Shown here: positions 1-5,754 of the stretch, piece after piece | Numbering within the stretch: position 1 is the first letter of the stretch | Layout: each line of letters starts with the position of its first letter | Origin: an uncultured Roseburia sp. | GTDB taxonomy: Bacteria; Bacillota; Clostridia; Lachnospirales; Lachnospiraceae | DNA: 5,754 nt | Direction: 5' to 3' | Assembly (NCBI GenBank): GCA_945928585.1 | Contig: CAMENQ010000164.1 | Location: 1-5,754 of the forward strand | The notes under the pieces: generated by a model | Database searches by the model: none | The model's input: the letters and a program-made list of their open reading frames with translations, nothing else | What the model was told of the DNA's origin: nothing | Translations under genes and position numbers: made by a program

Positions 1-47
1 CCCAGCGCAATAAGCATAACAATATATCTTATTATATTTCTTCTCAT
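1..47 (-). CDS. Start of a probable membrane or exported protein, cut by the window edge
   Basis: Reading leftward from an ATG at 45-47, the frame stays open to the window edge and gives MRRNIIRYIVMLIALG. Two arginines followed by a hydrophobic run is the pattern of a signal peptide or first membrane helix. The ATG lies only 2 nt after the aldolase stop codon (50-52), which suggests translational coupling and cotranscription. A purine-rich AGGAAAGG-like stretch inside the end of the aldolase gene (about 57-64) could be its ribosome-binding site, although its spacing of about 10 nt is a little long. Only 15 full codons are visible, so no family can be named, and a chance open stretch is not excluded. 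Confidence 0.42.
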   Translation of the reverse strand, partial: MRRNIIRYIVMLIAL

Positions 48-49
48 TA

Positions 50-916
50 TTATTCAGCCTTTCCTACAGAACCAAATAACTCCATTTTCTCTTTAACTGT
101 AGCTTTTATAGCCTCAAAGCCCGGAGCTAACAGTTTTCTAGGATCAAAGCCCTTTCCTTCCAGATCCTTTCCTGCTTCTATATACTTACGTGTAGCTTCT
201 GCAAATGAGAGCTGACATTCTGTATTTACATTTATCTTTGCAACTCCAAGTGATATAGCCTTCTTTATCATATCAGCAGGAATACCTGTACCTCCGTGAA
301 GTACTAAAGGCATATCTCCTGTCTTTTCACTTACTGCTGCCAGTGTTTCAAAGCTTAAACCTTTCCAGTTTTCAGGATATTTTCCATGAATATTTCCAAT
401 ACCTGCAGCAAGCATAGTTACTCCAAGGTCTGCAATAGCCTTACACTCATTTGGATCTGCACATTCACCCTGACCGATAACACCGTCTTCCTCGCCACCG
501 ATAGCTCCTACTTCTGCCTCAAGGGACATTCCCTTATCCTTAGCTATCTTTACAAGTTCTGTCGTCTTATCTATGTTTTCCTGAATAGGATAGTGTGAAC
601 CGTCAAACATAATAGATGAAAATCCTGCTTCCACACACTTTAAACATCCTTCGTAGCTGCCGTGGTCTAAGTGAAGGGCTACCGGAACTGTAATCTTAAG
701 TTCCTCAAGCATACCGTTTACCATACCTACTACTGTCTTATATCCTGTCATGTACTTGCCTGCACCCTCTGATACACCAAGTATAACAGGTGATTTTAAT
801 TCCTCTGCCGTCAAAAGAATAGCCTTTGTCCACTCAAGATTATTGATGTTGAACTGACCTACGGCATATTTGCCTGCCTTTGCTTTCTTTAACATTTCCT
901 CTGCTGAAACTAACAT
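50..916 (-). CDS. fba: Class II (zinc-dependent) fructose-bisphosphate aldolase
   Basis: Cytosolic glycolytic and gluconeogenic enzyme that reversibly cleaves fructose 1,6-bisphosphate into dihydroxyacetone phosphate and glyceraldehyde 3-phosphate. The 288 residues match the usual length of the shorter class IIB aldolases, and the TIM-barrel motifs occur in order. HLDHG (82-86) carries the catalytic Asp84 and metal-binding His85. EAEVG (133-137) leads into GGEEDG (140-145). GNIHG supplies metal ligand His177, LHGGTGIP supplies His207, and INVNTE (228-233) is the phosphate and substrate-binding strand. The start is supported by GGAGGT at 924-929, 7 nt upstream of ATG. The gene follows the DUF58-transglutaminase gene by 57 nt and probably has its own promoter (960-988). 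No terminator is visible after it before the next probable start. Class II family membership is nearly certain. Tagatose-bisphosphate aldolase activity is a less likely alternative, because Asn231 replaces the Asp of the NxDTD motif in E. coli FbaA. Confidence 0.95.
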   Translation of the reverse strand: MLVSAEEMLKKAKAGKYAVGQFNINNLEWTKAILLTAEELKSPVILGVSEGAGKYMTGYKTVVGMVNGMLEELKITVPVALHLDHGSYEGCLKCVEAGFSSIMFDGSHYPIQENIDKTTELVKIAKDKGMSLEAEVGAIGGEEDGVIGQGECADPNECKAIADLGVTMLAAGIGNIHGKYPENWKGLSFETLAAVSEKTGDMPLVLHGGTGIPADMIKKAISLGVAKINVNTECQLSFAEATRKYIEAGKDLEGKGFDPRKLLAPGFEAIKATVKEKMELFGSVGKAE

Positions 917-959
917 AACTTATACCTCCGTTTTTGTTTTTGCTGATAACGATATTCTT

Positions 960-988
960 AGTATACCTCATTTTCATTTTAAATACAA
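960..988 (-). promoter_or_regulatory. Candidate sigma-A promoter for the aldolase gene
   Basis: On the minus strand, TTGTAT (983-988) and TATACT (960-965) are separated by exactly 17 nt. The -10 box matches consensus at 5 of 6 bases and the -35 box at 3 of 6. Transcription would start near 953, giving a leader of about 37 nt that contains GGAGGT. The -35 box and part of the spacer lie inside the last codons of the upstream fusion gene. This would let the aldolase be expressed independently of the MoxR operon, as expected for a glycolytic enzyme. The DNA is AT-rich, so a chance match is possible. Confidence 0.45.
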
Positions 989-3900
989 GCATTTGATATA
1001 TTTGATAAATAGTTTGCGTATACACTTCTGGTCTTTGTATAATCCCTTAAGAACAGCCTCAGCCACTCCGGCTGCCTTATTCATTTCTTTTCTCCGGACA
1101 CCCTCTTCGCTGTATACGGCCTTATCAAATATATAAAACATGTTCTCAAGTTCTTTTCTGTCAATGGTTTTTTCGTTACTCCTGTCTAAATATGTTACTA
1201 TCGTATCTGCCATCTGCTCTCTTGTTCCATTTTTCTTAAACTTAATTACCGGCTTTATGCTTCGGGCCATTTCCATAAGCTGCTTCTCCCACATAACAGC
1301 TTCATCTGCCCTGCTTTTCCGCCGTATTACTTCATCATTTTTTCTGTCATAGTGGCTCTTTCTTCCAAGTATAACAGTAACAATAGCTACTACGGCAAGA
1401 AGCGATGCAATATATTTATTTTTCATAAATCCAAACAAATCTGCTCCTTCATCAGCTTCTTTTTCGTCGGTATCTTTGTCTGCTTTTTCTGCCAATGTAG
1501 TTTTCTGTTCTGCATTTGCTGTTGTAGTTTCATTTGGATTTTTGTTTACGTTACCGTTATTTCCTGAATTTCCGGTTGTTGCAGGCTCATTTTCCGTGTT
1601 ATCCCTGTATTTGTAATTTATGCCTGTATATCCCGGTGTGGTTTCTATCGGAATAAATCCCAGTCCGTCTATATATATTTCAGTCCATGCGTGTGCATTG
1701 TCATCCTTTACCTCTACTGTAATTGTATTATTCTTGTAATAATCTATTAAGTCCGCAGCTTGTGGCTTTACATAATAGCCTTCCACATATCTTGCAGGAA
1801 TTCCGTATATTCTGAACATTTCTGTTGCAATGGTGGCAAAATATGTGCAGTAGCCTTTTTTCCGTTCCATAAACTGCTCCAGAAAGTCCCGCCCGTTTTC
1901 AAGCTTTCCGGGCGAAAGAGTGTATTCGTAATTTTTATCAAGATAATTGCATACTGCCTTTATATACGGCTCATATCCTATGTTTTCCGGTCCGTCATGA
2001 AGATTATAAGTAATTCCGTCTATAGTATATTCCCATGGCATTTCATTTTTTAATCTTTCACCTGCTGTTTCACTACCGTCATACTTTGAATAATATTCAT
2101 ATACAATTTTTTCGTAGTTTTCTTCTTTTTTACAATACTTAGTATATCCCGATTCATAAGCAGCCTCCATATATTTCTGCAGATTTTCCATTCCCTGCAG
2201 CTGGTACACCTCATATGTTTTCGGACCATATGCATTGTTTATAATTACACCATCCTTTGACAATACTATATCCGGCGGAACATATGCCCCATATGGAATA
2301 TAATATGTTAAATCGTTTTCATACATATTTTCTATTTTTACTCTGCCTCTGTAAAAATTAACCACTCCTAAAGACTGTGTGTCATTCTTTTTCTCAGACA
2401 TTATATAATATGGAAGATTGTATACTTCATGGAAAAGAAGCTGTCTTTGTGTCATCTTTTCACTCATTTCAGCATTTTTGTCATCATCCGGAACATCCCA
2501 ACTGCTCCCTGTATATTCACTTCCTATATACCCTCTGAGATATAATGGGAAATTCAATTCACCTGTAACTTCTACATTAAGAACTGTTTTTCCCGAATAC
2601 TTAACCTTATCTACCGTTCCAAGTTTTCCTTTATTTGCTCCTCCTGTTGCTATATTACTGTTTCCGTCATTATCTTCCAATCCAAAATTTTCCATCATAA
2701 TATTTATTTCTGACTTCAAATCCACTAAAAAACCCGGTCTGTGATATCCCTTTAATACATTTATCATCATGATTGCAAAAGCCACGCACATAACCGCATA
2801 TGACAGCACGGCGCCAATATTTATTGTCGACTCGTAAAATGCCTTTTTTCGCACCCGTTCCTCTGCCTTTACTATATTTTTGTATGTAATGCTGTAAGCA
2901 AGAAGACCACTGATATATACTACATACATAACAGTACAGACACCGCTTGGAACACAGCCATACGCAAAGCACAGTGCAATAAATGGTATTGTGATTATCA
3001 TATGAATAATAACCGTTACGCTGTTCCATGTAAATGCAAAAAGCAATACTGCAAAAACAAATGCAATAAGTGCCACAAAACATGATATTTCATAACTTCC
3101 GCTTTCAGTCAGTCCATATGATGTTTCATGGTATACCATACTTTTGCCAAATGCCATAACTGTCTGAACTGCACCGTTTATAATATTTTTTATTCCTATT
3201 AAAAACAAAATACCAATAAAAGCCGCTGCCAGGTATATTATTTTTATTACCTTTTTCTTTATAAAGACAGAAATAAACATTATTGCAACGGCTGCCAAAG
3301 GATACATTATCACCTTAAAAGGTGTACTGTTATACACTACAAGCACATCATAAAATATAAGTGCAGGTGATATGCTTCCGAACAAAACAAACAGCATACG
3401 CACAATATATGTATATATTTCTACGTCTTCATTGTCCTTGTTTATATACAGTTCCTCTCCAAAGGCAGCTAACGGCTTGTCCTTCTCGTCCGGAGTTTCC
3501 ATATTTATACCTATAATTTTTGCCTCCTGAATTACAAGCTCCTCTATAGTATTGTCCTTGTCAGAATATAAATCATCCCAATCTATATAATAATCTGACA
3601 GACTTATGTAATCTGCCAGCATTTCTTTTGTGATTCTTGAAGATATGAGAATATTGCTGCCTGTCCCAATGCAACTCCCAAAGTTTTCACATACCGTATT
3701 CACAAAGCTGCTGTCATTTATATCTAAATATAATATATCGTCTTTATTTAATTTTATGCAGCCATTATCACTGCCTGTAAAAGCATATATATTTATATGG
3801 TCATTATCTTTTTCAAGTTCATTAAGCAGACTGAAAAGTCTCCTGTAAAACCTGTCAACTCCTGCCGCAGTTATCTTTTTATTTGCCGGCTTTCCATAAT

Positions 3901-4615
3901 CTATAAATACATTTACCTGATTTTCTATGGGAAAGCTGTATCTTTTTACTATAAGCTCATCTGTCTTTATGCTTAATTTCCAGTGAATATCCTTTATGTT
4001 GTCGCCGGTCTGATACCGGTTCATATCAAATATCTGTGATTTATCATAGCCGGGAATATTATCTGCATACTCATCGCCTTCTTCTTTATACTGCATATTA
4101 TTCTCTACCGTTACAAACATATCCTCAAGATTTTTTGGCATAACCATAATTCTTAGAACTGAACCTATCTTTTTTTTAGTACACGTAAGTCCCAAAACAT
4201 CATTTATTTTAATTCTTTTAAGTCTTACAAGAATATATCCGCTGTAATTTGGGCAGAACTCCATTGTGCAATATCTTTCCGTATAGGACATAAGGTTTGT
4301 AACCATTTTACATTCTTCCTTATTTCCAAGGGAATCTTCTATTTCAAATGTAAGTTCTACTCTGTTAGCCGGAAGAAAAAAATGATTGCTTATAACCGCC
4401 GTTATTTTTATTGGTTTGCTTTCCTCTGTCTTTATTGTGCTAGACATCCATTTTACATAGATAGAAGATTTCGCTATATACATTAAGATAATTAATATAA
4501 CCGGCAGCAGTACTGCCACCACAAATATTCCCTCCATCAGTACACCATTATACATAAGCATAATCCAAAAGGATACTGCCAGTATAATCAGGTACATAAT
4601 ACGTCTTTTTACCAT
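974..4615 (-). CDS. DUF58-transglutaminase fusion membrane protein (DUF58 + TgpA/YebA-like + DUF4129-like)
   Basis: A 1213-residue protein joining two proteins that are usually encoded separately. Membrane helices are predicted at about 7-24 and 28-48. A DUF58 cytoplasmic domain follows, with its signature YQTGDNIKDIHWKLS (201-215) and a von Willebrand A-like fold starting near VNVFID (234-239) and ending near 372. Seven helices come next (about 404-427, 434-452, 457-475, 512-530, 533-551, 555-577, 600-620). The extracytoplasmic part (621-1068) carries the transglutaminase core: Cys923 in GYCTYFATIA, His975 in NAHAWTE and Glu991 in PIETTPG. An Asn/Thr/Glu/Lys-rich linker (1004-1060), a tenth helix (1069-1084) and a cytoplasmic DUF4129-like domain (about 1100-1193, with AVYSEE) complete it. 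Positive residues at 453-455, 578-591 and 1085-1102 fit this topology. The start is fixed by AAAGGGGAG, 5 nt upstream. It lies 12 nt after the MoxR gene, its likely partner. The core could act as a transglutaminase or a cysteine protease; the substrate is unknown. Confidence 0.9.
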   Translation of the reverse strand: MVKRRIMYLIILAVSFWIMLMYNGVLMEGIFVVAVLLPVILIILMYIAKSSIYVKWMSSTIKTEESKPIKITAVISNHFFLPANRVELTFEIEDSLGNKEECKMVTNLMSYTERYCTMEFCPNYSGYILVRLKRIKINDVLGLTCTKKKIGSVLRIMVMPKNLEDMFVTVENNMQYKEEGDEYADNIPGYDKSQIFDMNRYQTGDNIKDIHWKLSIKTDELIVKRYSFPIENQVNVFIDYGKPANKKITAAGVDRFYRRLFSLLNELEKDNDHINIYAFTGSDNGCIKLNKDDILYLDINDSSFVNTVCENFGSCIGTGSNILISSRITKEMLADYISLSDYYIDWDDLYSDKDNTIEELVIQEAKIIGINMETPDEKDKPLAAFGEELYINKDNEDVEIYTYIVRMLFVLFGSISPALIFYDVLVVYNSTPFKVIMYPLAAVAIMFISVFIKKKVIKIIYLAAAFIGILFLIGIKNIINGAVQTVMAFGKSMVYHETSYGLTESGSYEISCFVALIAFVFAVLLFAFTWNSVTVIIHMIITIPFIALCFAYGCVPSGVCTVMYVVYISGLLAYSITYKNIVKAEERVRKKAFYESTINIGAVLSYAVMCVAFAIMMINVLKGYHRPGFLVDLKSEINIMMENFGLEDNDGNSNIATGGANKGKLGTVDKVKYSGKTVLNVEVTGELNFPLYLRGYIGSEYTGSSWDVPDDDKNAEMSEKMTQRQLLFHEVYNLPYYIMSEKKNDTQSLGVVNFYRGRVKIENMYENDLTYYIPYGAYVPPDIVLSKDGVIINNAYGPKTYEVYQLQGMENLQKYMEAAYESGYTKYCKKEENYEKIVYEYYSKYDGSETAGERLKNEMPWEYTIDGITYNLHDGPENIGYEPYIKAVCNYLDKNYEYTLSPGKLENGRDFLEQFMERKKGYCTYFATIATEMFRIYGIPARYVEGYYVKPQAADLIDYYKNNTITVEVKDDNAHAWTEIYIDGLGFIPIETTPGYTGINYKYRDNTENEPATTGNSGNNGNVNKNPNETTTANAEQKTTLAEKADKDTDEKEADEGADLFGFMKNKYIASLLAVVAIVTVILGRKSHYDRKNDEVIRRKSRADEAVMWEKQLMEMARSIKPVIKFKKNGTREQMADTIVTYLDRSNEKTIDRKELENMFYIFDKAVYSEEGVRRKEMNKAAGVAEAVLKGLYKDQKCIRKLFIKYIKCLYLK
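3523..3528 (-). promoter_or_regulatory. Internal Shine-Dalgarno-like AGGAGG at the DUF58/transglutaminase junction
   Basis: Inside the fusion gene, codons 363-365 contain a perfect AGGAGG on the minus strand. An in-frame ATG, Met372, follows at 3500-3502 after 20 nt. Met372 sits where the DUF58 domain appears to end, about 32 residues before the first helix of the transglutaminase half. The spacing is too long for ordinary initiation, so this may be a leftover of an old gene boundary, a weak internal start, or chance. Confidence 0.2.
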
Positions 4616-4620
4616 ATTTT

Positions 4621-4629
4621 CTCCCCTTT
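4621..4629 (-). promoter_or_regulatory. Ribosome-binding site of the fusion gene, overlapping the MoxR stop codon
   Basis: The minus strand reads AAAGGGGAG, then 5 nt, then the ATG at 4613-4615. The first two bases of this site are the last two of the MoxR TAA stop codon (4628-4630). A ribosome finishing the ATPase therefore clears the site for the next gene, which points to translational coupling and coordinated amounts of the two proteins. Confidence 0.75.
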
Positions 4630-5566
4630 ATCTGTCTGTCACATCCACACTGCCAATTATATTGTTAATAATCTGCTCTACACTTAAATGACCTGCTCTT
4701 GCCTTTCCCGAAAGAAGTATTCTGTGATTTATAACAGGATTTATCATAGACTTTACATCATCAGGAACAACATAATCCCTTCCATGTATATATGCCATAG
4801 CCTTTGATGCATTTACTATTGCTATAGTTCCTCTCGGACTTACTCCTAAGAGTATATTTTCATCCTTCCTTGTTTTATTTACTATGGATACGATATACTT
4901 ATATATATCATCATGAACATATACCCCTGACACCTCATTCTGGATGTCTATAACTTCCTTCATGGTAATGACAGGATTTATGCTTTTTGTAATATCTTCA
5001 TTTCCCTCTTTAGATTTAAGCATATTTATTTCGCTGGCAGAGTCCGGATAACCCATTGAAAGTCTCATCATAAATCTGTCAAGCTGTGATTCAGGAAGCA
5101 TTGAAGTGCCTATGGAACCAATAGGATTCTGGGTTGCCATTACCACAAAAGGCTTTTTAAGCTCATATGTGTTCCCGTCTACTGTTACTTTTTTCTCTTC
5201 CATTGCCTCAAGAAGTGCTGACTGTGTTTTTGATGACGTTCTGTTTATTTCATCTGCAAGAAAGAAGTTGCTCATAATTACTCCTTCCTTATACTCAAAA
5301 GCTCCTGTTGCTTTGTTATACATAGAAAATCCAGTAACATCTGATGGCATAACATCAGGCGTAAACTGCATTCTGCTGTAAGAGAGGCTCATTGCCTTTG
5401 AAAATGTAATTGCTAATGTGGTTTTTCCAACACCCGGTATATCCTCCAACAGTACATGGCCTCCTGCTATAATGGCAGCAAGAACATTTTTTACTATAGT
5501 TTCCTTACCTATTATAACCTTATTAATTTCCTGCATTATTTTCCTGCATTTTTCTGCACCCGTCAT
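4628..5566 (-). CDS. MoxR-family AAA+ ATPase
   Basis: Cytoplasmic ATPase of the MoxR group, helix-2-insert AAA+ proteins thought to act as chaperones that assemble or activate partners encoded beside them. At 312 residues it has the normal family length. The Walker A motif is DIPGVGKTT (42-50, Lys48 and Thr49) and Walker B is FFLADEINR (101-109, Asp105-Glu106), followed by TQSALLEAMEE typical of MoxR. Sensor 1 is ATQNP (Asn147), the arginine-finger region is ESQLDRF (Arg164), and sensor 2 is GVSPRGT (Arg245). The C-terminal lid helices contain GRDYVVPDDVK. All residues needed for ATP binding and hydrolysis are present. The start is supported by GGAGGAG at 5573-5579, 6 nt upstream. It is the first gene of the apparent operon and is followed after 12 nt by the DUF58-transglutaminase fusion; the DUF58 part is the expected partner. 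Family assignment is secure, but the cellular process it serves is unknown. Confidence 0.95.
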   Translation of the reverse strand: MTGAEKCRKIMQEINKVIIGKETIVKNVLAAIIAGGHVLLEDIPGVGKTTLAITFSKAMSLSYSRMQFTPDVMPSDVTGFSMYNKATGAFEYKEGVIMSNFFLADEINRTSSKTQSALLEAMEEKKVTVDGNTYELKKPFVVMATQNPIGSIGTSMLPESQLDRFMMRLSMGYPDSASEINMLKSKEGNEDITKSINPVITMKEVIDIQNEVSGVYVHDDIYKYIVSIVNKTRKDENILLGVSPRGTIAIVNASKAMAYIHGRDYVVPDDVKSMINPVINHRILLSGKARAGHLSVEQIINNIIGSVDVTDR

Positions 5567-5633
5567 TTTTTACTCCTCCACATATAATCTATTTCTTTTT
5601 AATTAGGTTTTCCTTAACCGTTACCATATATTT

Positions 5634-5639
5634 ATTATA
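5634..5639 (-). promoter_or_regulatory. Candidate -10 box for the MoxR operon
   Basis: A perfect TATAAT on the minus strand, about 67 nt before the MoxR start codon, would give a leader of roughly 60 nt. No convincing -35 box is found at 16-18 nt spacing; TGGAAA (5660-5665) fits at 4 of 6 bases but is 20 nt away. The hexamer is also part of a 12-bp perfect AT palindrome (5632-5643), so it could be chance in very AT-rich DNA. Confidence 0.3.
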
Positions 5640-5653
5640 ATAACATTAATTAT

Positions 5654-5682
5654 TAGACTTTTCCACCATTTATTGTTATACT
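5654..5682 (+). promoter_or_regulatory. Candidate divergent promoter with extended -10
   Basis: On the plus strand, TAGACT (5654-5659, 4 of 6 to consensus) and TATACT (5677-5682, 5 of 6) are separated by 17 nt. TG at 5674-5675 makes an extended -10 (TGTTATACT), a feature common in Gram-positive promoters. Transcription would start near 5689 and run out of the window towards a gene whose ribosome-binding site appears at 5744-5751. It overlaps the upstream region of the MoxR operon, so the two directions could share regulators. Confidence 0.5.
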
Positions 5683-5683
5683 T

Positions 5684-5718
5684 ATATAAAAGCACTTCTT
5701 TATGAAACTGCTTTATAT
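5684..5718. repeat. Inverted repeat / hairpin next to the divergent promoter
   Basis: The left arm ATATAAAAGCA (5684-5694) pairs with the right arm TGCTTTATAT (5709-5718), giving about 10 base pairs with one bulged A. Inside the 14-nt loop, TTC (5696-5698) can pair with GAA (5704-5706). The repeat begins just after the plus-strand -10 box and covers the predicted transcription start, so it could be a repressor operator or a 5' hairpin in the divergent transcript. No T-run follows on either strand, so it does not look like an intrinsic terminator. Confidence 0.45.
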
Positions 5719-5743
5719 GCCAGAAGAGACAATATTATTTTTG

Positions 5744-5751
5744 AGAAAGGA
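5744..5751 (+). promoter_or_regulatory. Probable ribosome-binding site of a divergent gene beginning outside the window
   Basis: AGAAAGGA, preceded by TTTTTG and followed by only three more bases before the window ends, looks like a Firmicute Shine-Dalgarno site. With the extended -10 promoter upstream it suggests that a plus-strand gene starts within a few bases after 5754. No coding sequence of that gene is visible. Confidence 0.4.
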
Positions 5752-5754
5752 TAT

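Noticed and set aside
386..598. Plus-strand open frame antisense to the aldolase
   Set aside because: The composition is that of a reverse-strand shadow, and the opposite strand encodes conserved metal-site motifs.
1400..1610. Low-complexity Asn/Thr/Glu/Lys-rich stretch as a possible tandem repeat
   Set aside because: At the DNA level there is no regular repeat unit. It is best read as a flexible extracytoplasmic linker (residues 1004-1060) between the transglutaminase core and the last helix.
1643..1645. Glu991 instead of Asp as third catalytic residue of the transglutaminase core
   Set aside because: The ETTPG-type ending with Glu is, to my knowledge, common in Firmicute YebA-like proteins, and the His975 to Glu991 spacing is normal, so it is not evidence of inactivity or novelty.
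2670..3083. 137-residue minus-strand open frame inside the fusion gene
   Set aside because: It is out of frame with a well-supported membrane protein, is rich in Cys and Tyr as expected of a shifted frame of helix-coding DNA, and has no recognisable domain.
5106..5381. 91-residue plus-strand open frame antisense to the MoxR gene
   Set aside because: It lies opposite highly conserved MoxR motifs, resembles no known family and has no clear promoter or ribosome-binding site; it is a shadow of the coding strand.
5588..5616. Short GGTT/AACC hairpin in the MoxR leader as a terminator or riboswitch
   Set aside because: The stem is only 4-5 bp with no T-run, and the roughly 60-nt leader is too short and unstructured to match a known riboswitch or T-box.

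Overview
The window looks like chromosomal DNA of a low-G+C anaerobic Firmicute, most likely a Clostridia/Lachnospiraceae-type bacterium. This rests on strongly AT-rich sequence, strong Shine-Dalgarno sites before every gene, a clostridial-style class II aldolase, and a MoxR/DUF58/transglutaminase cluster of the kind common in Firmicutes. The genus cannot be fixed from this sequence alone. No rRNA, tRNA, CRISPR array, insertion sequence or phage gene was seen.

Every complete gene lies on the minus strand, so transcription runs from high to low coordinates. From right to left: (1) an AT-rich regulatory region (5567-5754) holding a candidate promoter for each direction, a hairpin-forming inverted repeat and, at the edge, a plus-strand ribosome-binding-site-like sequence, so a divergent gene probably starts just outside; (2) a MoxR-family AAA+ ATPase (4628-5566); (3) after 12 nt, a 1213-residue membrane protein (974-4615) that joins a DUF58 protein to a TgpA/YebA-like transglutaminase-core protein with a C-terminal DUF4129-like domain; (4) after 57 nt that include a candidate promoter, a class II fructose-bisphosphate aldolase (50-916); (5) the first 15 codons of a probable next gene (1-47), starting 2 nt after the aldolase stop codon.

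The ATPase and the fusion protein probably form one machine. MoxR proteins are thought to remodel or chaperone partners encoded beside them. Here the usual DUF58 and transglutaminase partners are one polypeptide, with DUF58 and DUF4129 predicted in the cytoplasm and the Cys-His-Glu transglutaminase domain predicted outside the membrane. The substrate is unknown. The aldolase is a central glycolytic enzyme and appears to be a functionally unrelated neighbour with its own promoter. The main points of interest are the DUF58-transglutaminase fusion and an internal Shine-Dalgarno-like sequence at its domain junction, which may be a relic of the ancestral gene boundary.
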